Shown here in pieces: positions 49,601 through 63,837 of a DNA stretch of 64,000 nucleotides. Numbering within the stretch: position 1 is the stretch's first letter; each line of letters begins with the position of its first letter. The stretch lies in contig OZ038434.1 in assembly GCA_964036275.1 (NCBI GenBank), positions 36,231,279-36,295,278 of the forward strand, in the 5' to 3' direction. Below the pieces are notes generated by a model. It searched no databases and had not been told where the DNA came from. It was given only the letters and a program-made list of their open reading frames with translations. The position numbers were made by a program, and so were the translations under genes. Origin of the DNA: Litoditis marina (Eukaryota; Nematoda; Chromadorea; Rhabditida; Rhabditidae).

Positions 49601-52600
49601 ACAATTGTCATTTTCAGCTCGTTATATTACGTAGTAGGCTCTGAAAAAAAAAACTAGGGAAAGATTTCATGTGGGCCTCACAACCAGTTATTTAATGTCA
49701 CGCGTTGAGATTGATGCATTTCGACTACAAACTACCCCTCGTTGCACATTTACCATATACAGACAGCAACAATTACTGTTCTACCACTCTCCATATGCAA
49801 AATCTACCTTCAAAAAAAAGGTCTACTAGATGTTTTTAGCTAACCATCTATTGTATTTCATTCATGAGTACGTACGTATGCAAGAAGATCCCAGCACCTT
49901 CATTCCATCCTGCGTCTCTCGCTTTGCCTTACTATTTCTCGTCTCTTACATCCCGGCGGGATGTAAGAGCTTACATCCCGGCGGGATGTAAGAGCAGAGA
50001 AATAGCGTATGTATGAGGAGACGCAGGATGGGATGCAGGTGCCGGGATCTTCTAGCATACGTACTATGGAGTCTTTTCTTGAGTGCAGTCCTCATAACTC
50101 GTGTAACCCTCCAAGTTACGCGATTACAAACTACCAACGATTGTTCATCAAGATACCGATAAACTTATTATTATTACAACACAGCTGCCCTATACGGACG
50201 GCAACAATCACTGTTCACGCACGCGCGGTCTGCCCCCTCCATTTGCGGGAGAAAGAACAGGTTCCGTGATACACTTGAAGACAGTCGATCATCTCGTCTA
50301 TTAGGTGCCCACCGCAGTTTGTTCGCCCATAAACGCGACCTTCGATCTATATACCCATAATATATGCCAATCGCCGGTTCCAGGTGGGTTTTTAGGTGTT
50401 GCGTAGTCTGTATACTGTTCTATAGGATGTGACAATGTGTCATGAGCCTGTCCTCTCGCTCTGTTCGGGACCATACGTCCTATCAGTGCGAGAGGCGGGG
50501 TCAACCCGCCAGTTCCCCTTCCCTGTACCAGCCAAGATAGGTTCGTCTCTTTGGGATCTATCTTGGTCTGGATCCTAATAATAACCGTAGTTTATGTATT
50601 ACTATTCTATTGTATTGATGTATTAACCTCTCTGATATGAATTAGTGTGTAACGTAGTCTTCTGTTATTGCTCAGTGAAGGGCACTCCAGGGTTTCAGCC
50701 CCTGCCTTTTGTACTATATAAATTGAGGTTGGGTCCAAGGTGCTTTACAGCCGAACTAATAATAAAACCGCTACACCGCGTGGACCCTAGGTGTGTTCAG
50801 GCTCTGACCCATTAGGGACCAGATCCTGTAGCATAACAAATGTCTCAGTTGTAGTTTGATCACCCGGAATCGAATTACGATTGAAAAGTGAAAAACGAAG
50901 TCTGTATTCTTAACAGGTGTAATTCACATAGTTCGAAGAACTGTGGGTAACCTAATCGCAATGTCCGTTCAAAAATCACGTAAACACAGATATCGTTGTC
51001 AATTTGAGAAGTTAGGTTATTGGGTCACATAATAGTCCTTCTTTAAGTGGCTAGCTAGACTAGTTTACGAATCACAACTATCCACACGCTGTCACTTTGA
51101 AAAGTCAACATTTAATTGAAAGGTGAACACGTAATACTTTTATGTATTATGACAAATTATTGAACAATGCGGATTGACCACCCGAACCATTCTAACCGAG
51201 TTTTCAATAACAAACGTCGCCAAATCAATTATTCATTATTCCACCGTGCTAACAGGAACCTATAAACACTATCGACTGATATTTTGATCGTTTTTCACCA
51301 ATCTTTTCGCGATGTTTGTTATTAATTCGGTCACATCTGATAGCGCGGCGGGCTAGCCACTAATAATAGATAAGATAGACCCCAGACCCATGCCGTCCGT
51401 TCCCCTCATTGCTTGACCCACATGGGGTGATAGTTATGCGCTCACAAGTTATACTCTTCCTCACATATTTGGTTGTTTTGCTCAAATATAGTCGATTTGG
51501 AGTTGAATGTTTCTTAATTGCTGAATACTAGTTCTGGAGAATACTTGCAACATGTTTTGATGTCTGTAAACTAGGTGACAGTTATGCGCTCTCAAGTCAT
51601 ACTCTTCGTCCCTTGTTTTGCTATATATTCAATTGTTTTGCTCAAACCTATTTGATTCAGAGAACTTCTTAAAATTGTGGAATGCCGGTTTTGCACTAAA
51701 CTAGCAACATGTCATGCTGTTTGTAAACAACTTAAACAAACCAGCCGAGTACAATTGTTGTGAATCGAACTGTGCACTCGATTATGTCCCAACTAATGAG
51801 CAATGTGGTTAGTGATTCAATCAATTTACAGATGAATAGTCCATTTATTTTTCTACAGATGGAGACTGCTTCCAATGTTCCATGGCTAACTATGGCGCGC
51901 CACGCGTCCGCCTTCTTTTTGTACATGATCGCCTTGGTTCAGTGGCCAGGTTGGTGTAACTAAACAAAGTCTTTATCATTCCTACGTAGACACCATGTGG
52001 TTAGTAAAGCTGATGGGTTTATTACATAGACTGCCTGTTCGTTTAAATCACCCGTTTTGAGATCAGAGCGATTGCAACTATCATACACGTTTTGTAGAAT
52101 AAACATTGATACAAAACATAGCGTAAACAAACTTCCAGTCACAAGAAAGTTTTTGATCGCAATTTCATCTCGCACACAGACAACACCATATTACTAGTCC
52201 AAACATCAACATGTAGTTTAATATACACTCTCATACTGTCCCTTTAGGATACATGGTATCAGAATGGGCTGGTGAGGATCGTGCATTCGCCTATAACCTC
52301 ACTTCCCTAATGTTCACACTAGCCTTCTGGTGTGCTTGTCTTTATCATTATTTGGTGTCAGCCGGAAGAGTGGAGGTACACTATCAATCATTTCATGGAC
52401 ATTTCTTTTGATGTATTGGTTGCATCGTTTGTTACTTGATCTCATTTTTGAACTTTTCGAAAAAAAATACAGAAAACTATCGATTCTAACGTAATTAAAC
52501 TGATTGTAGGTATACGTGTATGTGTTACATGTTCTCTGAACAAAAGACCCACCGGTTTTTCATCATCTAGAGTGGACTAAAAACGTTTGCTTTCTCTGTG

Positions 52601-55600
52601 GAGATGTTCAACTATTCAAACCACTCTGTAGCGTTTAACTCGTTCTCGTTATTAGATGTTATTACCTACGTGTTAACTTGTCAGTTGAATGTTGCCTTAT
52701 TCAAAGTGAGAGCATGTCTTGGGTTAGTTATAATCGAGCAACACTATCTCACCTATATTGTTAGTCATTTGCACAGTCACTGGAACATGTGAAACACAGC
52801 AGAACTCAGAAACGTGCAATGACAAAGTACACGATGCCTCATTACAATGGTAAATTTACGTGACTATTCAATTTACTTATAGTATATGTCTTCCAGGTCG
52901 ACTGGAGTTCGGGCCGAGTTCGTGCCAAGGGTTGGATCGTGCGCACGTCAAGACGAGCGCATCGCGTCTTGCTCAGTTTGGCGCTGGCGATTTCTGCCAT
53001 GACCATAATCCAATCGACTACTACCGCCATGGTCATCACACACTTTTATATCAAAGAAGACGAACCGCACGCCAAGGAACACGCTATACTCATTCTCTTA
53101 AAGGTATGAAGTTTATACAACGTGACCTGAATATGTTTTTCAACTAAATGGTGTTCTCGGGTAGCAGCGTTTCCACCCAAAACCGATACCACTCCAGATC
53201 AACCAAACCCTCGCCTTCTTCATGTTCGTCTACGTATTGGGTCGAGTAGTCTTCGAGCCGGTCAGTATTCGAAAGCCGCGTCGACGTAACGTCGACCCTG
53301 CCGCCGGCGACGAGGGTCAATCCACTTCCGCTCCCTTCAAACCGCTAGATCTTCCGGAAGACGCGGAAGCGTGCAACATTTGCATAGGTATGGATTCCCT
53401 GTATTGAAAAGACAACTAATTGGGTCACTTGAGGCTTGAATACCTGAGGAACACAGACTCCACGAGGCATCGCTCGTATCCTTCCCTGGTCGGAGTTCCG
53501 GATCCCATGTAGCCGTCCTCCAGCTCCGTAGCAAGACATGTTTCCCATTTCGATTCGTTTTTTCTCCCTTAATTCGATTGAAGTGCCACATCTAATCATC
53601 TCATAGGTGTGAAATCACGTGTTCATTCGTGGACAAACTATTATATTTTACAGAACGATGGGCGAACCGCCAACTCGGCTGCGGACATCTCATCTGCTGC
53701 TGTTGTTTGGCCGAAATTTGGAAGGTGAGCTCACATCTGCCAAGTTGTTGTGAAAATCCCAAAATTCATCTCAACTGACATTTCCGTAGTTGCATGCAAT
53801 CAGAAATTCATTGTGATCTCCTCTAGATAGAATAACAGAATTTTGTTTGATTGATGTACATTGTACAAGCAGGTATGTCGTGACGGCAAAACAACTACGT
53901 GTGTCATAGTTTCGCATCGAAAAAAGCCAAATTTCACTGGAGTGTGAGTGCGATACATCAATTTCAGACGGAGGGAAACCGCAGAACCCGATGTCCTTTC
54001 TGCCGCGAGAACATCACCAAGATCAAGCAGGTTCGCATGACGGACGGGGGTGAGGTGCCCATCACCGAGTGCTGCGGAAGGACCGTTGTCGTTGACGACG
54101 GCGCCACCGACGCCTCGACGACTCGCGAAGGTTCCGAACAGAACGTGAATGTGGTTTAGTGGACTTAATATATTCTGAGTTCTAGCCCATTCATAACCTA
54201 CTGTTTGTATTTAAACGCTTTTATTGTTCTTCTCTACGATCTCTGTCAAAGTTACGAAAAGGGAAAAAGGTTTCGTTGAAGCACGACAACAAGAATCGTT
54301 AACCGACGCCTCGCGAAGGTTTCGAAGAGAACGTGGATGTGGTTTAGTGACGTAAAGAAACTAACTAGTTTTCATGGAATAGTCGGACCTGGTGTATTCC
54401 CGGGCACTTGGGGCACTTAACATAGTCTAAGTTCTACAGTTCGTCCCCACTATTTGTATTACAGTTCTATCTTTGTTCTATACGGTATTTGCCCACGAAA
54501 ACGGCTTTTTTGAGCGTGACAACAAAAATAGCCTTTTTGGAGTATACTTATAAAAGTTCATAATGTAGAACAACGGGTTAACGCAAACGACTCGCCAGGG
54601 CTCCGAGCAGAATGTGGAAGTGGTTTAGTGGACTTGACATATCCCAGGTTCAAATTTCTTTGTAATCCTTGTCTGTATTTTCACGCTTTCATCTATTTTC
54701 CCTAAGACATTTTTGGAATAAACTTGTGGAAGATCATAAAGGTAGACTAACGGGCTAGCTTTAACGAACTGAGCATAAAAAACCTTCTGAATTACCATCC
54801 GACCTACGTCCGATTTATCTTACAAACTATGAATAGTTATATTACCACACCAGTACTCAGTTCCACAGGTATTTCGCAACATTTGCTCACTTCTTATCTT
54901 ACTTTCGCGTCAACATGTAATCATTTCAGCGTATTATACATTATTGATCGGGTGGATTTCATCACATATTTTGTTAGACTGTGCAGTGTATTATAATGTT
55001 GTTATCTCTGTCTCTGTACTTCTTATTTGTTTGAAATAATAATTATACTAATATTTTAACCATTGTTCCAAATATAATGTACATACTTTGCACTTTGTTC
55101 GTTATGCCCATAATGTTCACTGTTGCTTGTTATTTGGAATAAATTGTACATACATCGACATCACCCTATATGCATCACGAGACGTCGAGTGCATCTACAA
55201 CTACACATAACCCGTCCGACTATGCAAACCAGAATCGACCTTATTGAAGGAGTTCAGTGAAGAATTCTGGGTAGTAACATTGTGTAATGTGAACAAATCT
55301 GATCTCAGTTGTAGTTTGATCTGCGTAGTGCTACGCAGGGGATCAAAGTACCCACAGAAATACAGACTAATAACTGTTTGGGATTGCTATCCTTGAGCAA
55401 ACTACAATATTTCACCCATTCTCACTTTTCAGATTCTAATCTCACCCAAAGGAACGCTTTTTAAAATAATAGTTCTTGATGATTATCTATTTTTGCGATG
55501 AACATAAGCCAATTTCAACACCAAACGGGACAGTTTTTGAACGTTTCTAGCTGATCAGACAACTTAAGTGGGGTATGATCTCACCTGTTGTAGTGTTCCA

Positions 55601-58600
55601 CATAGCTCCGACACATTTCGTCTGTGATCACTCTGTGATGTCCCATGTCTCGATGGTTGGCCAGAATCAAAATCTGGAAAACTTGGAAATATTTTCAAAA
55701 ATCGTTAACGATTACCAACCCACGAACATTTGACCGCATGAAGCCCGAGGAGACCATGAACAGACGCATTGTGCGTCTATCTTACCTTTACACTCTCTCG
55801 TGGGGGCCACTACAAACGTGACTGGTGAATTGGCTGCAAATTGTCCGAGTACAAAGCTATAATTTAAACTGTACCCATAATTCCCAGCTAGAAAACAATA
55901 TAATTACGTAACCCAAAGTGTTTAAATATTCTCCGTTGAAGTCACGTGGTAGTTCTATTGATTGGCTGATAAAAACGCACTCACAGATAGATTAAAGAGA
56001 ATGTTTACAGTTAGGTAGCAAACAAATTGTGTGTGTATAGAAAACAGAGTGTAGACGTCAGAGCAGTAATTTTACAACTTGTCAGGGTGTACCTCGCCAA
56101 ACCCTCGAATGGACACTATCCCACCTAACGACCTAACCCATCTAAGTTACCAACAACCTACCGGTATATGTTCCGGTATCCTGTCCACCTCCGTATACAT
56201 ACGCTAAGATACCAAAACTTATAGTGCAAACTACAACTTTATCGTTTGAACTTTTGTGATCTACCGGTATTATATGTTGTTTGTTGTAGTTTGACCTTTG
56301 GCGCCCTACCGGTATTATATGTTTTAGTTCGAACTTTGGTGACCTACCGGTATATGTTCCGGTATTCTGTCCACTTCCTTTTCCACGTAGTCCCACGTCC
56401 ATTGTTTCGTGATGTCGAACATCAAAATGGCCCCGTTTGCTCCCTTGTACACGTCGACAAATCGCGCGTCGCAGCTAGCCTCCTCCCAGCTCTGAAAGGA
56501 GAACAAAAACAACTTAAAGAAGGACGATTATGTGGTCCAATCGCAACGCTTCAGTCCTTTAAACTGCAAAGAGATAGTTTTGAAGTGACTTAAATGCACC
56601 ACTATTATATTATTTATGTATTCCTATTATGATATATTATCATACATTAAGATAGGACAATTATGTGGTCCTATCGGAACGCTTCAGTCCTTTAAACTGC
56701 AATACATTTTCAATTTCAGTTTAAAGGACCGTTGACGCGGGATCGGTCCACATAATTCTCCTACTCCAATGTATGATAATATATCATAATAGGAATACAT
56801 ACATAATATAATAGTGGTGCATTTGAATCACTTCAAAACTATCTTCTATTTCTCCCTATTTTTCTTTAATAACTGGGAACCACTACCAACCTCCTCCCTG
56901 TTCGCGCGGCTCTAGTTTGTCGTTCTGTAACTCTAACTGTGTTTGTAGTTTGATTTCGTACCCAGATCAAACTACAAAAATATGACCTACCTCCTCCCTA
57001 CCGGCAACTCCAGCCGCGTTGCTCAACTTCAGTTTGTCGTTCTTCACCCTCTTTTTGGTGGACAAATCGACAATGTCCCACACATCTACTTTCACGACGT
57101 CGTCTGTTGCACGGTAGTTCCAGTGAATATTGGCTACCTGCAAGCAAATTTGTACTTTGATCTCTGTCACTGCCAAGAAAGGTTCTCCACAAAATAACAG
57201 GTCACCGTGACGCATATGCAACTCGTCGTATTTTTCTCACAAGAATCACGGCCAATTCTATATGTAACCGGGTTTTTGGTAACCCTTTTTTCAGGTTACC
57301 TTACAGGTAACCGGTAGGTAACCTAAAACTTAAATCCGGTTTCCAAACAAACTAACGGTAAAAACCACATTTTACGTTAGAAAAACAGGTAACAGGTTTT
57401 TCATTTCCGGTTATCGACCGGTTACCTACTGAGGTAACCCAAAAAATAGGTTACCAAAAACCGGTTAGGTTACCGAAAAACCCGGTTACATATCACTCGA
57501 AACATAAGGCCAGTCACTACATAATGAGAAACGTGATCTTACCTGAATCTCTTCAGTGGCCAGGTATTCCTTATGGAAATGAACCTGTTTCTTACTGCAG
57601 GGGGAAAATGCATGATTTCATCAAAAATAAGTCAATTCTCTCAATTTTCGGCGAAAAAGTAGCCCGTTTTTCGATTTGAGGCTATTAGGACAACTTCACT
57701 GGGGTATGAAATGACTCTCACCTAGGAGCTAGTTTCTTAGGTTCGTGAAAATTTACGACTTTTTATCAACATTTTGTAAAATTAAAATTATACAAAAATG
57801 ACTCTCACCTGAATCTCCTCAGTGGCCACGTATTCCTCATGAAAAGGAAGTCCCTGCAGCCGTCGCAACAGACACGACTTGCCCACGTTACGATCTCCGC
57901 GAACCACGATTTTCACTGAAAAATGGTGAAAATGTTTGCTCGTACCCCAGTATCCAGTAAGGTTGTCCGCATAGACCAGAACCTCAACAAACAATACACG
58001 GGCCAATTCCAGAAGGAACCCGGTATTTCGTTAACCCTACCGTTAACCCTAAGGTTACCAGGTTTACCCTTAAGTTAACCACTTGTTAATCTTTTGGTGT
58101 TTAAGGTTAACAAAAGGGTTAACCAGGTAACCCGATTAATGGTCAACGGCTAAGGTTAACGAAAAACCGGGTTAAATAAAGAATTCGCCCACGGGCTCAT
58201 TTTGCTAATCTCGGAAATAATTGCCAACTTTCAATGCTCACCCTTATAGTTTCACTTATTAGAGTTGAAAAACGGGTTTGTTGTTGTGAACTAATCACAC
58301 TTTACTGGCACGTGATGTTACCTTCAACTAGAGTTGATAAGGCGTTGAAACTGCCGCTTAGAAAATGTACTATATGCAGCTTATTTCGTCGCTGTGCAAT
58401 ATATAAATACCGATAGAACCGTAATTGGGCCAATTACACAAGCATTCCGGTTAATACCAACCAAAAAGCAACCCGGTTGCTTTTGTGGAGAACATTCGAT
58501 TGCACCGAAAAGCAACCCAATTGCTTTTTAGAACCAACCAACCTTGCTCTACAAAAGCAACCGTGGTTCAATTAAGCAACTCTCAGTTTGACGTAACGGA

Positions 58601-58852
58601 AAACTATACCAACCAAAAACGTGCGACCCACTGTTATAACCGGAAAATATACCAACCAAAAGCGTGTGTAACTCACTGTTATAACCGGAAACTATACCAA
58701 CCGAAAAAGTGCAACTCACTGTTATACTGTACTCCTCTGGCGTACTTCTTCTGCAGTTCCTGATCTACCCTGTGAACCCCTGAGGGCATAGGGCTACTGC
58801 CAGCCGGCGACTCCTTGTCGCCACCCAATTTACGACGTAACGCCGAAATCAT
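42599..58852 (-). CDS. RABL6: Rab-like GTPase RABL6 (complete, 15 exons)
   Basis: Large Rab-like protein of the RABL6/PARF family: an atypical N-terminal GTPase domain followed by a long disordered acidic and basic tail. Exons: 58852-58720, 57915-57809, 57137-56991, 56491-56348, 55673-55585, 48891-48774, 48001-47898, 47143-47000, 46424-46366, 45944-45761, 45211-45045, 44647-44523, 43847-43713, 43264-43106, 42853-42599. They sum to 2070 nt (689 aa plus stop) with all phases consistent. Landmarks: Walker A GDRNVGKS in exon 2; [10 protein letters not shown] in exon 3; [13 protein letters not shown] in exon 4; ANHRDMG in place of a canonical NKxD in exon 5, as in the family; SMRNAFGL and [10 protein letters not shown] in exon 6; a Lys-rich nuclear-localisation-like run in exon 15, then EEFLGGSA and terminal DYDPF. 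Human RABL6 is about 730 aa and ends similarly. The start follows an AG acceptor directly (GTTGCAG then ATG), suggesting trans-splicing. Intron 5 (6.7 kb) hosts an opposite-strand RING gene, and the acceptor of exon 7 is a MITE terminus. Exons 9-15 lie in duplicated copy B. Confidence 0.93.
43360..43540 (-). pseudogene. Two repeats of RABL6 exon 13 3' end (copy B only)
   Basis: On the minus strand, [12 protein letters not shown] is encoded near 43338-43385. GGAGGAGACTATTAGTGCGG, ATAGGAAG, GTGAGATC lies at ~43495-43535. Both echo [13 protein letters not shown] of exon 13 (43713). Copy A shows no equivalent. Confidence 0.7.
43665..43692. repeat. (TA)n microsatellite
   Basis: A run of alternating T and A in copy B RABL6 intron 13; absent from copy A. 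Confidence 0.9.
44926..44997 (-). tRNA. tRNA-Asp (GTC), copy B
   Basis: Duplicate of the copy A gene with no difference that I can see within the 72 nt: same GTC anticodon, A box, B box and acceptor stem. It lies in intron 11 of the full-length RABL6 gene. Confidence 0.92.
47262..47427. mobile_element. CATACACCAG-end MITE
   Basis: Roughly 170-bp family with ends like ACCAGTAAGGT / ACTTTACCGGTGTATG and inner AAAAGTAGTCCGTTTT in both orientations. Other copies: 47679-47848, 57640-57705 (partial), 60266-60546 (two overlapping pieces), 62508-62696, 63666-63837. Confidence 0.7.
48003..48123. mobile_element. TTAA hairpin MITE at RABL6 exon 7 acceptor
   Basis: TTAAAGCAGGACGATTATGT to CGACCTTCTTTAA. 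On the gene strand its terminus TCCTGCTTTAAG is the 3' splice site for exon 7 (CGTGAAACA follows). Confidence 0.85.
48644..48767. mobile_element. TTAA hairpin MITE abutting RABL6 exon 6 donor
   Basis: Complete element with TTAA flanks. On the gene strand exon 6 ends at 48774, the donor is GTAAAG and the MITE TTAA begins immediately after it. Confidence 0.85.
48900..49860. other. RABL6 intron 5, left part
   Basis: It contains a GGGCGGTTTACACATGCAAC...GTGTAATTGGCCG fold-back (49287-49455) and a TGAGCAGTCCC / TGAGCATCAGCC repeat related to 62950-63150. No exon recognised. Confidence 0.5.
49868..50064. mobile_element. Hairpin MITE, second copy, with duplicated centre
   Basis: Ends GTACGTATGCAAGAAGATCC and GGGATCTTCTAGCATACGTAC. 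The centre carries CTTACATCCCGGCGGGATGT twice in tandem. It lies in RABL6 intron 5. Confidence 0.75.
50399..50843 (+). mobile_element. Possible solo LTR
   Basis: A low-repeat ~440-bp block in RABL6 intron 5 has a TATA box (TACTATATAAATTGAGG), a downstream AATAATAAAA signal and a TGT...ACA-like outline (TGTGACAATGTGTC to AGCATAACA). I cannot find a clean target duplication or flanking gag/pol. Confidence 0.35.
51840..51858 (+). promoter_or_regulatory. Probable SL trans-splice acceptor of the RING gene
   Basis: TTTATTTTTCTACAG directly precedes the start ATG of the RING gene, and no coding exon is recognisable upstream. This is a strong nematode-type acceptor. Confidence 0.6.
51859..54159 (+). 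CDS. Multi-pass membrane protein with C-terminal RING finger (putative E3 ubiquitin ligase)
   Basis: Six exons: 51859-51949, 52248-52375, 52897-53103, 53168-53387, 53654-53724, 53968-54159, totalling 909 nt (302 aa plus stop) with consistent phases. About four hydrophobic segments come first (around [39 protein letters not shown] and [11 protein letters not shown]), followed by a basic linker RKPRRR. The C-terminal RING-HC domain is split over exons 4-6: [14 protein letters not shown] and CPFCREN, giving C-x2-C, C-x-H-x2-C-x2-C and C-x2-C ligands. Such proteins usually ubiquitinate substrates at ER or Golgi membranes; that is family inference, and I do not recognise the exact orthologue. The ATG directly follows TTTTTCTACAG, an acceptor suited to SL trans-splicing, so I chose it as start. 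The gene lies entirely inside RABL6 intron 5 on the opposite strand. Its last coding residues and stop are repeated twice downstream. Confidence 0.85.
54302..54650 (+). repeat. Two degenerate repeats of the RING gene 3' end
   Basis: GCGAAGGTTTCGAAGAGAAC plus GTGGATGTGGTTTAGTG at 54310-54350, and GAGCAGAATGTGGAAGTGG plus TTTAGTGGACTTGACATAT at 54604-54642, repeat the last codons, stop and proximal 3' UTR of the RING gene (54130-54180). AATAAA signals follow at 54717 and 55138. Confidence 0.8.
54730..55580. other. RABL6 intron 5, right part
   Basis: AT-rich, with a TGTAGTTTGATCTGCGTAG hairpin near 55310 and probable poly(A) signals of the RING gene. No other gene recognised. Confidence 0.5.
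56155..56330 (-). pseudogene. Repeats of RABL6 exon 4 3' end with donor site
   Basis: At 56155-56200 the minus strand reads GGAGGTGGACAGGATACCGG, AACATATACCG, GTAGGTT, a copy of the exon 4 end. Shorter copies ending ATACCG-GTAG lie at ~56265 and ~56308. The spacers hold TTGTAGTTTGA motifs. Confidence 0.7.
56514..56570. mobile_element. TTAA MITE left half, RABL6 intron 3
   Basis: TTAAAGAAGGACGATTATGT up to CCTTTAAACTGCAAAG, then the element stops. Only one arm is present, broken by the neighbouring 80-bp palindrome. Confidence 0.7.
56569..56845. mobile_element. Fold-back element with ~80-bp arms and a TTAA MITE in its loop
   Basis: Left arm 56569-56647 (AGATAGTTTTGAAGTGACTT onward) and right arm 56768-56845 are near-perfect complements. 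A TTAA-family MITE (about 56647-56770) occupies the centre. The nested hairpins fill RABL6 intron 3. Confidence 0.8.
56891..56927 (-). pseudogene. Duplicate of RABL6 exon 3 3' part with donor site
   Basis: The minus strand reads TTACAG, AACGACAAACTAGAGCC, CGCGAACAGGGAGGAG, GTTGGT. This repeats AACGACAAACTGAAG...GGGAGGAG of exon 3. It would be a 34-nt cassette and breaks the frame. A TGTAGTTTGAT element lies between it and exon 3. Confidence 0.7.
57541..57596 (-). pseudogene. Duplicate of RABL6 exon 2 3' end with donor site
   Basis: On the minus strand, CATTTCCATAAGGAATACCT, then GGCCACTGAAGAGATTCAG and GTAAG repeat the end of exon 2 ([11 protein letters not shown]) in the downstream intron, about 270 bp away. 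The upstream part (Walker A) is absent. Confidence 0.75.
58001..58192. mobile_element. GTTAACC fold-back MITE in RABL6 intron 1
   Basis: GGCCAATTCCAGAAGGAACC to AAATAAAGAATTCGCCC, with inverted GTTAACC runs. A further GGGCCAATTACACAAGCATT element with CAACCAAAA motifs starts at 58433. Confidence 0.65.
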
Positions 58853-58870
58853 CTGCAACGTGCAAAGTTG
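58853..58870 (-). promoter_or_regulatory. Probable SL trans-splice acceptor of RABL6
   Basis: On the minus strand CTTTGCACGTTGCAG abuts the RABL6 ATG directly. The pyrimidine tract is weak, so it could also be a cis acceptor for an unseen non-coding exon. Confidence 0.5.
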
Positions 58871-59578
58871 CACGCGATAGGAATGTGGTAGTAAATATAC
58901 AAACCTACTCTTTCAAAGGCTTCCTGCTTTTCATATATTAATTAGCGACCAAACAGTGAAATCAAAAAATGGATGGCTGTAGTCAGAGTCAACGTCGTTC
59001 TCGTCAGAAAGTTTCGTTTTTTCCTTGATATTGCAGTTGAAAATAAAAACAAAACAAATAATAAGTACAATAATAAGTACAGGACATAGCATTGAGTGGT
59101 GGAACTCGTGTACTAGAATTGATATGGAACACTCCTCATTCAAATCATCATTCATTGCAAAGTACACAATCAATACACGTATGTGAACAACAACAAAATC
59201 AACAAACAGAAGGCATCCATCCAAAAAGGGTAAACCAATTACAAGCAATCACCACAGCTGTAAAATTGCAAGATAGACTATTAGCAGACATCCTACTAAT
59301 GACATGTCTACTTGAAAAACAAAAAATACTCAAAATATCCTCATGTAATCAATGCTCTACTGTCAAAGATGACATCATCATCTTTCTAACATGCTGAAAT
59401 GAAGTATTTCGGAGCCAAATCTGTGTTTCATATCTCTATGATTATGACTATAATAATACTAAAATTGAAGTAGAACTAAGAGAACCGAAGCTTTCAAATC
59501 AGTGCCTAAGAGCGAACATCTCAACTAACGTCTCTAAAAACCTCAATTACACCTTGAATACTCACGAAAAACCTCGAA

Positions 59579-63613
<4,035 letters not shown>

Positions 63614-63665
63614 CTGTAATATTGTTCATTGGATGAACAATCACAATGTTTATTCGATACACAAT

Positions 63666-63837
63666 CATACACTAGTAAGGTCTGACTAAGCGACAAAAAG
63701 TAAGCCGCTTTCAGATGTGAACACGTGGAAATTTAGAATTTTTCATCAAAAGTAGTCCGATTTTCATGTTTTCGGCTGAAAAGTAGTCCGTTTTTCGAAA
63801 TTTCTGACTATTCGGACAACCTTGCTGGTGTATGTAC
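63666..63837. mobile_element. CATACACCAG-end MITE in the 5' intron of NTMT1
   Basis: CATACACTAGTAAGGTCTGA to ACCTTGCTGGTGTATG. It lies upstream of the first recognised NTMT1 exon. Confidence 0.7.

Noticed and set aside
59092..59397. 101-codon plus-strand frame between RABL6 and NTMT1
   Set aside because: Low-complexity Asn/Gln/Thr composition in AT-rich DNA, no acceptor-ATG, no recognisable motif.
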